This document shows positions 41,573-52,139 of a DNA stretch of 64,000 nucleotides, in pieces. The DNA is taken from the NCBI GenBank assembly GCA_023091735.1, contig JALKBU010000153.1:1-64000 (forward strand), in the 5' to 3' direction. The notes under the pieces were generated by a model. It ran no database searches, was not told the DNA's origin, and worked only from the letters and a program-made list of their open reading frames with translations. Numbering within the stretch: position 1 is the stretch's first letter; each line of letters opens with the position of its first letter. The DNA comes from Trichomonas tenax (taxonomy: Eukaryota; Parabasalia; Trichomonadida; Trichomonadidae). Both the position numbers and the translations under genes were made by a program.

Positions 41573-41786
41573 TTCTTTTAATATGGATAAGATACAATGA
41601 TCATGTGTGTGTATTTGTGCCTATATTACATTATAAAAGTTCGATTCAGTGATCCAAAAAGATCCATTTATTTTTTATTAATTTTTGGATATGCAAAAAA
41701 GTGACACTGTCACTGTTAATGTTGTGTGATATGCTTTGTACCGGAAATTCTATGTACAATTGCTTTCCATTGTATTTTTGTGTGTA

Positions 41787-42352
41787 AAATGCAGAAATAA
41801 TTGATTTTTACACAAAACAACTGATCAACAGATACACATTACAGAAAAAAGAAGAAAATATTTTAGAAATAAAACAACTTATTGGTAGATATGTTATAAG
41901 CGAGAGTGCACTTGAGAAATGCGTATATCGCAATCTTGGTAACGATGAAAGGTCTGCCGATATTTTTTGGGAAAAGATACTCGGCGTTTTCAAATTTATC
42001 CAATCGAATTCTCAAAATTGTGCGCATATTAAAATTAATAATGAAGTTTTTATAAACTTCCAAGATCTGATGAATTGCGATTTTGTGGAGCATGATTTCC
42101 GGTACTTTACGATGCTACCAAGAGAGTCCATTGCACTTTTAAACTCTGATGCATCAGATTGTTCGATTGTTCGAAGAATGGGACAATTTTAATAATAGGT
42201 ACATTTGACCCAGATAGACATTTTGTACCTATCTGTTATGGATGAGCCGAATCAGAAAATGAAAATGCGTTAGAAAATATGTTCCGCCAGTGACAATCAG
42301 TATGCAGTCGGTCTAGCATCAGCATTCATGGATGTTCTGAAAAAGTCTTGAA
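41787..42352 (+). pseudogene. MULE-like transposase remnant
   Basis: A frame without ATG runs from 41787 to TAA at about 42190 (135 codons, including ISESALEKCVYRNLGNDERS). A shifted frame then reads GTFDPDRHFVPICYG, TGA, AESENENALENMFRQ. The latter is the pattern of the catalytic core of Mutator-like (MULE) transposases, in which a strand ending in a key Asp is followed by P-(L/I)-x-(F/Y)-(A/G) and then (E/S)EN. A further piece, SDNQYAVGLASAFMDVL, follows in another frame. The element has at least two frameshifts and one stop, so it is dead. I see no terminal inverted repeats. Trichomonad genomes carry many such elements. Confidence 0.5.
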
Positions 42353-42497
42353 TCAGAAGTTATCCCCCACTTTTATTTTGATTTTTGGCAGAAATCACAG
42401 TACTGATATTATAATAAGCATGATATATATATTGATTGTATTGACAAATAGCTGACAACATAAATTGTACATTCTATTTTTCTTCTTAGAAAAAGGT

Positions 42498-42511
42498 TTT
42501 GACACGTAAAA
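42498..42511. promoter_or_regulatory. Isolated copy of the recurrent element
   Basis: TTTGACACGTAAAA, a full match in the reverse orientation, stands about 40 bp before the broken frame at 42547. If that frame was once a gene, this was probably its promoter. Confidence 0.45.
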
Positions 42512-42546
42512 TCAAATTTGACATTTTTGCTCTGAATATGTATATT

Positions 42547-42900
42547 AGGTCTTTTCAGGAAAAAGGAAGCTATTTGAGAAAAAGTTTATTTATCCGCAAA
42601 TAGGTGATTTAGCAAGAAGAAATCTCAGAGGGGAAGAAGGGAAGTCTTAATCAAAAGTTCCTTATTGGAATGCATTAACTGGGATGTATCTTTCAGGCTC
42701 TGGATGCAAGTAAATTGCAGTTATATTAGCAGAAGTGGATCCTGAAAGTCTCATATACAAAATTCAAAAGCGATATAGTGGAAAAAACGGAAAATTGGTT
42801 CGGGCGAATGAAGATGCTTTGGGCAGTATTGTCAAATTGTTTAATCAAGGGCTTAGGTTCATACTCCTATATATGAGAGGGATTGCATACAAAACATAAC
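42547..42900 (+). pseudogene. Unassigned broken reading frame
   Basis: The translation gives coherent pieces separated by single in-frame stops: FIYPQIGDLARRNLRGEEGK, then SKVPYWNALTGMYLSGSGCK, then IAVILAEVDPESLIYKIQKR and onward to a frame change near 42855. The stops are TAA at about 42648 and 42711. I recognise no family; the middle could be a helix-turn-helix. The recurrent promoter element lies just upstream. Confidence 0.35.
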
Positions 42901-43660
42901 TTGATTTGGCTAGTTGTCAAAATGCATAGAATGTTGCTATAAACATTGAGGCAACCATCTTATGACCTGATTAATGTAAGATCAAAGTATCAAGGATATT
43001 TGCACCAAATTGAAGAAATATGAATAGGCTTTTTAACTTGCTTTTTTGGCTCTACAGTTAATGGATTTACAAACACTATTAGATTATTGGCTAGTTGTAT
43101 ATTAAATAAGGTTTGTAATCTGTTCAAAACGGTATAATAATGAGAGGGAAAAAAAATTATATGGTTCGATATTTTGGAACCTCACCAACTCTTCGTCTGA
43201 TGTTGGAATTACTATTAAAACTTGGAGAAAATCTTGAGCAGTCACATTCACATTAATGTTGACGTTTATGTTCACATTTATTTTCAAATTTAAGGTCATG
43301 ATTTTTTTAAAAAAAAAGTGATTTTTCATGATGCTTTTGAACCTATTTTTCAAAAACAAAATTAGATATCACACTTTTAGATATAATTTCTATTATCTTT
43401 TATTGCTATTTAGCTTGAAACTTCAATGAAAATGCGCATATTTAGTACAGATCTTTCAGATGTGCATATATATGAAATGTGTTTTGTGATTAACTAATAT
43501 ATGCTGCTCAGATCATAAGGATTATGTAGATTTATAATTATAAAACTTTAAATCGACTTTTATCAGAGCAGTCAAGTTTGGTATTACTTCTTATAGTTAT
43601 AGTAAAATGATGTAATAACTATTTATTAATATAATGCATTTTTCAACTCATTTTATTCTT

Positions 43661-43696
43661 GTGAATTTGTCAAAATAATGAACTTTGTCATGTAAA
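43661..43696 (+). promoter_or_regulatory. Upstream elements of the 43709 gene
   Basis: AATTTGTCAAAATA (43664-43677) and TTTGTCATGTAAA (43684-43696) lie 13-45 bp before ATG 43709. The second copy rules out the longer in-frame reading that starts at TTG 43685. Confidence 0.55.
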
Positions 43697-43708
43697 CAAA
43701 ATTATTTT

Positions 43709-45148
43709 ATGGAAGATGATTATAAGCTTAATATTAACAAGAAAGTCAATATGAATCCAGACATTTCACAAGGAGGTGAATGTGCTCCAGGCAATGAGTT
43801 TCAAGCAAAATTATCACGGTTATTAGAATTTTTTAGATTTATTATTGCAAATGATCACTCAAATCAGTTGTCAGCATTAGAAGAATACATCAGAAATCAG
43901 CTTCTGGTACTTAAAGACTTATTAAATGAAGATATTATTAAAGATTTCGAAATGTATGGAGAAATTCAAACAGTACTATATTTACAAGACTCCGTTATGT
44001 GTACGCAAGCATTGTTACCTTATATGAACTTAGATTTTGTTCAAGAATTTGTTTATTTAATTATCTATATTTCTGCAAAGCTTTCATCTAATAGCAGTAT
44101 AAAGTTAGATTCTCTTTCACAGGAGTTTGTTCTTGAAGCATTTTCGGCAATAATTTCAAATCAAAATCCTGAAAATATTTTCATTAGAATTTTAATAATA
44201 TCCAAGAATCTTCTTGAAAGCAGCTTTGATGCAGCATCTCAAGTGTTTACACTTGAGTATTTTTCAAGTTTAGCACAAAATATTTCTAATTTTTCAGAAT
44301 CAGCAAGGCAAGAAATTTCATCGAATGTTATTATGATATTATATGTATTCATTTACAGGACACATCTATTCCAAGAAATTTTCCCGATTTCACTCATTTT
44401 GGAAGAATATCTTGAATATTCACTAGAAAAATGCTATAGTATTTCATTTGTTTCTTCTATATGGACACAATGCATCGCCTCATCTCTCATTGAGATCAAT
44501 GAAGAACTTGCAAATCACATTTGTTGCAGAATAGAATTGATGTATCAACCTTTTGAAAATAATATTACAAATCTCACGCAGAATCAAAGGAATTCACTCC
44601 ATGAGTTGATAATACTGCTCTCGCAAGTAGCGAGATCAAGCTTACTTCCTGATGACATTGATATTGACTTTGTAGTTCATATGCTTGAATATTCTGATGG
44701 CGATATATTCAGTAGTGCAACTTTGTTGATTTTTGATATTATAAGACAATATAATACAGATGAAGTTGCTATTTACTTGCTTGAGCAATCAATTAGAATA
44801 TACGGTAAATGTTTCGAGAAGAAACTATATATTGCATACGCATTTTCAGAAATCATTAACTCCTTATGTCAAGAATGTTTAGGAATCTTCTTTCGAATAG
44901 AAATGGTTCATATCATCACGGATGGACTTGCATGCGATGATGAATTAAAACTAGCGAGTTTTGTTGAATCACTTGTAAAAATCGATGAATACACAGTTGT
45001 GAATCAGCAAATTGAAACTTACGGAGAATGGTTAAATGAAGATGAAATCAAAGAAAAAATAACTGATTTCCTCGATGATACAGAAAACGACAATTTATAT
45101 GATATTCTTAACACCGTTGTGTCAAAATACTATGAACCAGAATCTTGA
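43709..45148 (+). CDS. Alpha-helical (armadillo/HEAT-like) repeat protein
   Basis: From ATG 43709 (MEDDYKLNINKK) the protein has 479 residues. It is built of repeated amphipathic helices (LSRLLEFFRFIIAN, EFVYLIIYISAKLSSNSS, FVVHMLEYSDGDIFSSATLL) with an acidic C-terminal end (DFLDDTENDNLYD). The build resembles the 10914-12245 protein and importin-like armadillo solenoids, but I see no importin signature. No membrane span or catalytic motif is present. A scaffold or transport-adaptor role is possible but unsupported. The start is chosen because the recurrent promoter element ends 12 bases before it. Confidence 0.75.
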   Translation: MEDDYKLNINKKVNMNPDISQGGECAPGNEFQAKLSRLLEFFRFIIANDHSNQLSALEEYIRNQLLVLKDLLNEDIIKDFEMYGEIQTVLYLQDSVMCTQALLPYMNLDFVQEFVYLIIYISAKLSSNSSIKLDSLSQEFVLEAFSAIISNQNPENIFIRILIISKNLLESSFDAASQVFTLEYFSSLAQNISNFSESARQEISSNVIMILYVFIYRTHLFQEIFPISLILEEYLEYSLEKCYSISFVSSIWTQCIASSLIEINEELANHICCRIELMYQPFENNITNLTQNQRNSLHELIILLSQVARSSLLPDDIDIDFVVHMLEYSDGDIFSSATLLIFDIIRQYNTDEVAIYLLEQSIRIYGKCFEKKLYIAYAFSEIINSLCQECLGIFFRIEMVHIITDGLACDDELKLASFVESLVKIDEYTVVNQQIETYGEWLNEDEIKEKITDFLDDTENDNLYDILNTVVSKYYEPES

Positions 45149-45736
45149 TATATATATATAATAAAAATACCTTATGTTTGTTTTTTAAGAATTATTTATT
45201 TTTCTGATGTGAACATAATATCATAAATTGTGACATGATATTTGTGATGTTGATAATATTTACATTATGAACATATATTTACATATGTACATTCTGAACA
45301 TATTGAACTTTGAACATATTGATAAGATTTACATTCTGAAAATAGTTTTCTGTGAAAATTCACTTTGAACATAAAGGAATAAAAACAAATTATTTTCTGA
45401 TATATTTTGAAAACTGTATAACCTATCATAAATGATATCAAATTGGATTCAATACATTTTCAATGGAGTTGCTTCAATACAAACTGCTAATTGGGAAATA
45501 TATTTCATTGATAAACAACGAGAAAGAAAGGATATAAATAGTAAATTGACTACAAGTTTTGATTAAGTTTTTCTAATTAATTTTAGCGGTGTTTGGAACA
45601 GCATATCGTGTAAGCTGTTTGGAATCTGTATCCATCAGTATTGTTTGGAGATTTTTTGCTTTAGTGTCACTTTTATATCCATTTCAAAATTATTGCTTTT
45701 AAATATTGTCACTTTTGATTTTTTTAAACCGGCAAA
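45149..45736. other. Intergenic with a degenerate tandem repeat
   Basis: From about 45240 to 45375 the word (T)ACATT-(A/C)-TGAACATAT recurs several times in degenerate form (ATTATGAACATAT, CATTCTGAACATAT, ACTTTGAACATAT, ACATTCTGAAAATA). Towards the next gene, GTGTCACTTTT (45666) and TGTCACTTTTG (45707) are Inr-like; the second is the likely start site of the 45737 gene. Confidence 0.5.
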
Positions 45737-46426
45737 ATGAGTAATTTGCAGTATCCAGTCACAGGATTGAATTATACTGCAATGAAATCGTTGCTGGACG
45801 AAGGCCGATCGTTGAGGAAACAAATTAATGACGAAAAATCAAATTTGCAAGCTAGTATTAACAGATTTATGAATCATATTCAGACAACAGAACATCTAAG
45901 GAATACAGGAAAGATATCAGTCGAATTGCACGACAAAGTTAAAGACATTCCTAAGTTTTTTGAAGGTTTAAACATTGATCCAAATGTTCTTAAATATGTT
46001 AAAATCCATATAAACGATACAGATATATCAGAGCAGTCCGTCCTCCTCTCGAAGCAGATAGAGGAGATAGAATCGAAGCTTGTTGACTTAAGCCAAGAGA
46101 GATCCACACTCGTTATCCAAGACCAGAAGGCTTCTTCCCAGCAAACGGCTGTTTTCGAGGAGTCTATCGTACTCAGAGAGCAATGCGATGAATTACTTCA
46201 ACAGAAAGATTTAATCGATCATGAACAGCAAGAATATCAAGATTTGTACGAATTTTGGAAGTCAAACAACGAGAAACTTTCAACTGTTCTCGATGAATCG
46301 ATTTATCAGTTAAAATCTGTCCAAAATACGAAAGATGCAGATGCAATTAGATTGATGCAAGAACTATCAGCAATATATACAAAACTCGATGCTGCTCAAC
46401 AGAAATTGCGTGTTAATACTTTTTAA
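45737..46426 (+). CDS. Coiled-coil protein, 229 aa
   Basis: After a short N-terminus (MSNLQYPVTGLNYTAMKSLL) almost the whole protein is heptad-patterned coiled coil. There is a less helical gap at about residues 68-85 (DIPKFFEGLNIDPNVLKYVK). No transmembrane span, signal or catalytic motif is seen, and no family is recognised; it could be a small centrosomal, flagellar or tethering protein. TTGTCACTTTTG 20-30 bp upstream fits the Inr form, supporting this ATG. Confidence 0.75.
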   Translation: MSNLQYPVTGLNYTAMKSLLDEGRSLRKQINDEKSNLQASINRFMNHIQTTEHLRNTGKISVELHDKVKDIPKFFEGLNIDPNVLKYVKIHINDTDISEQSVLLSKQIEEIESKLVDLSQERSTLVIQDQKASSQQTAVFEESIVLREQCDELLQQKDLIDHEQQEYQDLYEFWKSNNEKLSTVLDESIYQLKSVQNTKDADAIRLMQELSAIYTKLDAAQQKLRVNTF

Positions 46427-46849
46427 TTTGTTTGAATTTTGTTTTATTTGTAAATATAATGCTTTATCAACTTTTCTTCAAAAACAATCATTCAGAAGCT
46501 AAACTCAGCAATTTAAGAACATCCAAACAAACAATTTGCATGAGAGAAAGTACAATTTAAAATTAGACTCAAGTTTTTTAGATGATGAATCAAAAATCTT
46601 GAGTTTTGTTGATTAAAGAAGTCGCCTATTATAGCTGATTCATATTCCTCTTATAACTCAATATAATTAATCAAAAGAAGTCAATATATTGATCTTTAAT
46701 TGAAGTTCTAGAAATTTTTTTAGACTCATCATATCGATCAAAACTGCACTTGATGACTCATTTGAAAACATAAATAAACAGTGGCAATGTTGCAGAATTT
46801 GATTAATCATTTGATAGCATTAATAAACATTTTAATATAAACAAAAACA
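46427..46849. other. Convergent intergenic stretch
   Basis: This lies between the 3' ends of the coiled-coil gene and the cyclase-like gene. It holds no coding signal and no promoter element. An ACTCAAG--TTTTTAGATGATGAATCAAAAATCTTGAGTTTT stretch near 46567-46605 forms an imperfect inverted repeat (AAACTCAAG / CTTGAGTTT-like). Confidence 0.45.
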
Positions 46850-49800
46850 TTATAGAGTGATGACTTCAAGAGCTTCATTAAATTTTCCAATGTGTATTGT
46901 CTTTGTAAAGTGCATTCCAGGGGACATCTTTGATAAACAGATTATTCTTCCATAATCGATGTGAGAAAACATCATATCTGATCTCCACAAAATCGAATTA
47001 GGGAACTTCACTGACCAAATCATGTCGGTCTTTTCCGCTTTTGCGATAAGTTCATATTCCATTGCCACGGCGATTTTTACATCTATTTGTCTATTCTGTG
47101 CTTCATATCTGGCCAATTGAGCAAATGATATTGCGTCACGTGCTGCCTGTCTTGAAACATTCGCATCATAGAATAGAACGTAAAATGAGAATCTCATTTT
47201 CTCAAACATGAAAAATGAAACAAACTGAGTGAAGAAATCTTCAATCTTACTAGAAAAGTTAAGGAATGATTCATTAGATATATTGCTTGAAAAGCAGAAA
47301 TTCACGATTGCGACACCTTGAACATGTGTTGGTTTTTCGCGTTGTAAAACGGTTGGGATTGAAAATGTTAATCTTATATCTTTGTAAAGATTCTTCAATG
47401 TTTCTTTCTTGTTGAAGAGACCAGTCATATCATTGAATATCATTATCATCTCCCCTTTAATTTTCAATGAATCTGGAAGTGATTTCTTTAAATAACGAGA
47501 ATAATTGTAGAAATGTCGAATTCCGTTTGTATCAATTATTTCTGTAGGTAATCTTCCTGCTAAAGTTCCTTTGATGTCTCCGAAAACTTCTGCTGCAGTG
47601 TCGTTTTGATCCAAAATCTTACCATCTTTTGTAATCTCGAATGTTGGAACTGGAAATGCGCCAAAAACTTGATCGATGATATTTTGCACATCATCTTTGA
47701 ATCCCAAGAATTTTTCATTCTCATCAAAGAAAGGATTGTCGTACTTTGGCATGCAAATAATTCTTTTCATTAAGTCAACGCATGTATCAATTCGATTAAC
47801 AATCATCATTCCGTAGATAATCATTACAAATAATGCAATAATAAATAGAATTGGAGCCAAAATGAAAGTGAACATTACACTGTCACCAAGAAATTGCAAT
47901 TGATGCGTTATCTCATTTAGGAAATTAATGATTGGAATTGTGCAGGAAAGAGATGCGTGAATGCACATTTTACTTGCGTGATCTATTCTATCATCTTGAT
48001 CTGCTTCCTGGAGAAGAATGTATAAATCGCGAAGTAAAATTGTTGTTCCGTTGAAGAAATCAACATATTTTGATTCATTGATAAATTCGAGTGCTTCAAC
48101 GAGATCTTTCTTTGAAAGCCATGTTGGAGCGATAATCTTATTGTATTCTGTGAGATCTGATATTCGTGAATAATTATATGGAACTCTGTTTGAGTAAAGT
48201 TTGCTTGCAATTCCATCTAAATGCAAATACGCCATTCTTATCATTTCCACTGATGCTTCTTTTCTTGTATCATTGGATGATGTAATGTTTGTCATAATCG
48301 GAAGTATGATAAATGTATTCGCAACAATTGGAGCTGTTTGAGATAATAACAAAGTCGATCGAACGAAATATATTAACTTTGTTGTAATGTAATTCAAGTC
48401 TATGCAATAAATGAAGCAAACTATGAATGGAAGAAAACACACCATGAATAGTGTGAAATATGACGATTTGAACTTGTTTTGTTCACCGGTTACATTAACT
48501 TCTTTTGATATAAGTTTGGAATATCTCGAATGCAAAGATGAAGAAATCATTTTTGTGAAATGCATTGGTTGGCTTCCAACATTTTCGTAAAAGTCTGCAA
48601 GAACTCGCTGCGTGAGATAATATAGAATGAAAAAGACAATTAATGTCACACACAATCCAATTACGCGTATTTTCAAAGCATTGACACATTTTGAAAAGTA
48701 ATTACTATAAATGGAGAAAACTTCTCTTCCTCGAAAAACTAAGCAACCAAACAATTTGGTTGTTATATTAGAAGACTTAACGTATGTTCTATTTGCGACT
48801 GCATCATTTAACTCTATCCTCGCTTCTTCAATGAATGATACCAAAGTTTGATTTTTGCCAACTGCAGGAATTCCAATGAATTTATCAAGAGCAGTATTGA
48901 TTTTATTGATTCCTTCGCTGCGTTCTTCATCTGTCACATTATCTTTAAAATAGAGAAAAGTTGGAACCTCCCACGCAGTTATAACATTGGTATATGCAAT
49001 AAAGAGACGATGAATAACTCTGTAATTAGTCACTCCTGGAGAATCTGAGTGAGAAATGAATAAATAATTTGTTAATGATACAACAACAATAAGAACGAGC
49101 ATCGAGATTGTTAATCCTCTTAATAGTCTGTAATTCTTTGGATAAACTTTCTCTATGCTGCTGATTCTGTTGGTGAAATAATCTTCGTTAATTTTCGAAA
49201 AATAATCATCATTGATGTATTGACTTTCCGATTTTTCTTCGTCTTCAAGAGAATTTGAATTAAATGTTTCTTGGTATGTTTTTGGTTCAATCGCTATATA
49301 TTTTAAGAAGTCTTCGTTTCCTCCAATAACATCATTGTGTTTCTTGAAAAATGGTTTTGATCTCTGAACGAGTTGCGTTAAATCATGAAAAGTTTTTTGC
49401 GTCATCTTTCTATTGTTTTGAATGATGTAATTCCAATATTCTTCTTCCATCTTGTAGCAAATAGAAAGAAGAGCACTGGATATATTCATTCCTTTAGTTG
49501 TTGTTGCCCCAGAGGCAATGAAAATTATAGATCTCAACATTGCTGAAATAAAATGATTCGTTGTATTGAAAACAGATAATTTTTCAGCGAATTCAAGTAT
49601 ATCTTTGTGCGATGTTGGATCATACAGCTTGTAAAGTATCGAGAATATAATGAGCGAGAAATTCGATGGAAATGCCTGCATTACTTTCTCCGAAAAATCG
49701 TTTTGAAATTTGATTTGATCTGCTCTTACATCAGCGATGCAAAGGATACGAGAAAGACGTTGTGGTGTATAATTACGAGGATCAACGAACTCAATACCTC

Positions 49801-50764
49801 TTAAATGTCTTCTCAAATTCCATCTCGATATAAATGTGTGCAATAGCGCCAAAATTACAAAAATCACTGAGGCAATGATAACTCTGATAACAGCATCGAT
49901 GTGATAAATATAAGCGAATCTTGAATAGCAAATAGTAAACAAGCAAGCATCAATGACAAAAACAATCAATATGGCCAGGAATGAATGCCAGCCGTTGAGA
50001 TATACAGGAATTTTGAAAACTTGAAACAATAATATGATTCCAAATAAAAGGAGAATTAAAGTAATAAAAATTGATGCCAGGTTCTCTTTGTTTGAGTACT
50101 CTATATAAATACATCCAACAATCGACAATATGTAAAATGAAAATGTGCGAACTGTCAGATTAAAGTTTGGTATTACGTAAGGCAGTTTTTCTATCCTCGA
50201 ATCCGTTATGAGTCGTATCAGTGCGAATAGTGATGATGGTATTGACAAAAAAGAAAGAATGCAAATAATAAGAGAATTTCTGTGATCGTGTTGGATGTAA
50301 TTAAACAACGCTGATGAAAATCCTATGCATATACAAGTAATAAGGATCGGCGATATAACGTTGAAAAATGCGTTAAAGATTAAAATTGGTCTAGGCTGTA
50401 TAGAGCGCGATTTTATTTGATTAAACCGTATGAATAATGATATCAATGAGAAAATGAATATAACAATGAATGTGTATATCGAATTTACCGAATAAATTGA
50501 TGGAATCTCGGATCGATTGAAGAATCCAAATGTTTCTCGCATCTTATGCAAAGACATTATGTGTTCTGCTTTGTTGTAGTCTGTGATAATCATAACCATT
50601 GATGACATTATCTGTGAAATAATTAAGAAACAATTTAAAATCGCAACAATATGTTGTCCTACGATCTGAAAATTACTCACGGAGCCCAAATCATCGAAAT
50701 ATCTAACGAATGTGATGAAAGGATTAACATCTTCTACACTTGAAAGATAGTCATAGCCTTTCAT
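46850..50764 (-). CDS. Multi-TM adenylate/guanylate cyclase-like receptor with degenerate cyclase domain
   Basis: This is a 1304-residue protein of the large trichomonad receptor-cyclase type. About eight spans occur in the first 315 residues, a cytosolic stretch follows, and further spans lie at about 550, 700, 775, 810 and 970. Extracellular parts between them carry many N-x-S/T sequons. A PAS-like domain follows the last span (about 1020-1085: VPTFEITKDGKILDQNDTAA). The final 200 residues align in layout with a class III nucleotide cyclase: a helix pair, VAIVNFCFSSN where active enzymes have an F-x-D-I-x-G-F metal-binding strand, and later SILWRSDMMFSHIDYGRIIC in place of the wG-x-x-VN-x-A-x-R region. 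Both catalytic Asp positions appear lost. I infer a pseudo-cyclase that may sense or dimerise. Confidence 0.7.
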   Translation of the reverse strand: MKGYDYLSSVEDVNPFITFVRYFDDLGSVSNFQIVGQHIVAILNCFLIISQIMSSMVMIITDYNKAEHIMSLHKMRETFGFFNRSEIPSIYSVNSIYTFIVIFIFSLISLFIRFNQIKSRSIQPRPILIFNAFFNVISPILITCICIGFSSALFNYIQHDHRNSLIICILSFLSIPSSLFALIRLITDSRIEKLPYVIPNFNLTVRTFSFYILSIVGCIYIEYSNKENLASIFITLILLLFGIILLFQVFKIPVYLNGWHSFLAILIVFVIDACLFTICYSRFAYIYHIDAVIRVIIASVIFVILALLHTFISRWNLRRHLRGIEFVDPRNYTPQRLSRILCIADVRADQIKFQNDFSEKVMQAFPSNFSLIIFSILYKLYDPTSHKDILEFAEKLSVFNTTNHFISAMLRSIIFIASGATTTKGMNISSALLSICYKMEEEYWNYIIQNNRKMTQKTFHDLTQLVQRSKPFFKKHNDVIGGNEDFLKYIAIEPKTYQETFNSNSLEDEEKSESQYINDDYFSKINEDYFTNRISSIEKVYPKNYRLLRGLTISMLVLIVVVSLTNYLFISHSDSPGVTNYRVIHRLFIAYTNVITAWEVPTFLYFKDNVTDEERSEGINKINTALDKFIGIPAVGKNQTLVSFIEEARIELNDAVANRTYVKSSNITTKLFGCLVFRGREVFSIYSNYFSKCVNALKIRVIGLCVTLIVFFILYYLTQRVLADFYENVGSQPMHFTKMISSSLHSRYSKLISKEVNVTGEQNKFKSSYFTLFMVCFLPFIVCFIYCIDLNYITTKLIYFVRSTLLLSQTAPIVANTFIILPIMTNITSSNDTRKEASVEMIRMAYLHLDGIASKLYSNRVPYNYSRISDLTEYNKIIAPTWLSKKDLVEALEFINESKYVDFFNGTTILLRDLYILLQEADQDDRIDHASKMCIHASLSCTIPIINFLNEITHQLQFLGDSVMFTFILAPILFIIALFVMIIYGMMIVNRIDTCVDLMKRIICMPKYDNPFFDENEKFLGFKDDVQNIIDQVFGAFPVPTFEITKDGKILDQNDTAAEVFGDIKGTLAGRLPTEIIDTNGIRHFYNYSRYLKKSLPDSLKIKGEMIMIFNDMTGLFNKKETLKNLYKDIRLTFSIPTVLQREKPTHVQGVAIVNFCFSSNISNESFLNFSSKIEDFFTQFVSFFMFEKMRFSFYVLFYDANVSRQAARDAISFAQLARYEAQNRQIDVKIAVAMEYELIAKAEKTDMIWSVKFPNSILWRSDMMFSHIDYGRIICLSKMSPGMHFTKTIHIGKFNEALEVITL

Positions 50765-51371
50765 ACATAAAAATATGAAAATTTACAAAAATTTTGGAGT
50801 AATTAGATATTCCGTGATATAATATAATTATATTTCCTAGAAGTTTTGTTATTACTTTTTTAATGAAATGTAATAGTAAACCGTATATAGTTAAATAGTA
50901 TTTTTAGTCAATTTAAAAATTAAAAATTTGTGAAGAGTTTTTTGAAAAGTTTATTTTGTATTCGTTGAATTTTATAAAAATTTTGAATCCAACAATTTAT
51001 TAATTAATTATTAACTTTTCTTTGATATTTAGAAATTGCATATTGCCTTCTAATCAATGGCAATGTTTGTCCAAAAGCAATCTTTATATTTTTGCTGGAA
51101 AACCATTTATTTGGATTTTCTATCATATTCTTAATCTTAATATCATGAACTTTTGATTTTATATTTTATCGGGATAAATATATTTTGACAAATAAAATCG
51201 ATGGAAAACTTATATATCATAAATTCTGAAAATTAAATTCATTACTTGACAAATTTTTTACATGACAAAAAATTAAGATTATATGTCAAAAAATTGTAAT
51301 ATTTTACATAACAAAAATGAAGTTTATTTGTCAAGATATTAAGTCAGAAATACTGTCAGAATTATTTTTTC
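50765..51371. promoter_or_regulatory. Divergent promoter region with recurrent elements
   Basis: Between the cyclase-like gene (-) and the SR-like gene (+). At least four element copies face both ways: TTTGACAAATAAA (51184-51196), TTTACATGACAAA (51257-51269), TTTACATAACAAA (51303-51315) and TTTATTTGTCAAG (51323-51335). ACTTGACAAAT (51244) and ATATGTCAAAAA (51281) add partial matches. All lie nearer the SR-like gene, 37-188 bp before its ATG. Confidence 0.6.
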
Positions 51372-52139
51372 ATGTCATCGAATAGGACAAGGTTAGTCTT
51401 TGTCGGAAATCTCCCACTCGATGTTACCGAGACACAGCTCAAGGAGCACTTCGTCAAAGTCGGTGAAGTCCTCGATGTTACGTTCAAACAGCGCCACGAC
51501 GGTTCCTTCAAAGGCAGCGCTATTGTAGAGTTCCCAGACCACGAAACAGCTGAGAAAGCGCTATCAATGAATGAAACAAGGCTCGGAAATCGTTATATTT
51601 TTGTTGAATTAAAGAAAGGCATCGATGAGCTCAGAGAAAAGTACCATCCATACAGCTTCCGCCCAAGAGGTAATCGTAAGGACGAAGATGACGATGGGCA
51701 CTCTCATCGCAAACATCGCCATCATAGACGCCACCATCACCACAGCAGACCGCACCACCATCACAGGCACTCGCATCACTCTCGCCGCCATCATAAGTCC
51801 AGCTCATCTGAGTCCGAAAGCCCAGAATCTTCCTATTCCTCTGAATCCCAGTACTCAGAACCACCACAGCCTGAAACAAAGGTTAAGAAAGTTGACTCTG
51901 AGCACTCTGAAAGTCAGCAGGAGCCGGAAGAAAAATCTGAAACGTCTCAAAGCAGTTCGGAATCTTCTGAATCGTCAAGTTCTGACTCTGGTGGAAAGAG
52001 ATCGAGAAGTAAATCGAGAAAATCAAGAAAGCATCATAAGAAAGAAAGGAAATCTAAGAAAGATAAAAAGCATAAGTCGAAACATGGAAAGAGAAGCAAG
52101 TCATCTAGCAGCTCATCATCTACGGAATATTCTGATTAA
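51372..52139 (+). CDS. SR-like RNA-binding protein (RRM plus His/Arg/Ser-rich tail)
   Basis: The 255-residue protein has one RRM at about 6-85: RNP2 LVFVGNLP (8-15), RNP1 KGSAIVEF (47-54), then RYIFVELKKG. A low-complexity tail follows: a His/Arg block (HRKHRHHRRHHHHSRPHHHH), a Ser/Glu/Gln block (SSSESESPESSYSSES), and a Lys/Ser/Arg block ending SSSSSSTEYSD. RRM plus RS tail indicates a splicing or mRNA-processing factor in the nucleus. The tail is acidic-serine rather than pure RS, so it is SR-like rather than a classic SR protein. Trichomonads have few introns but keep splicing factors. The tail also reads open in a second frame (51625-52143), which is a composition effect. Confidence 0.9.
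   Translation: MSSNRTRLVFVGNLPLDVTETQLKEHFVKVGEVLDVTFKQRHDGSFKGSAIVEFPDHETAEKALSMNETRLGNRYIFVELKKGIDELREKYHPYSFRPRGNRKDEDDDGHSHRKHRHHRRHHHHSRPHHHHRHSHHSRRHHKSSSSESESPESSYSSESQYSEPPQPETKVKKVDSEHSESQQEPEEKSETSQSSSESSESSSSDSGGKRSRSKSRKSRKHHKKERKSKKDKKHKSKHGKRSKSSSSSSSTEYSD

Noticed and set aside
43685..43708. Longer N-terminus for the helical protein from TTG 43685
   Set aside because: The start would lie inside a TTTGTCATGTAAA element and is not ATG.
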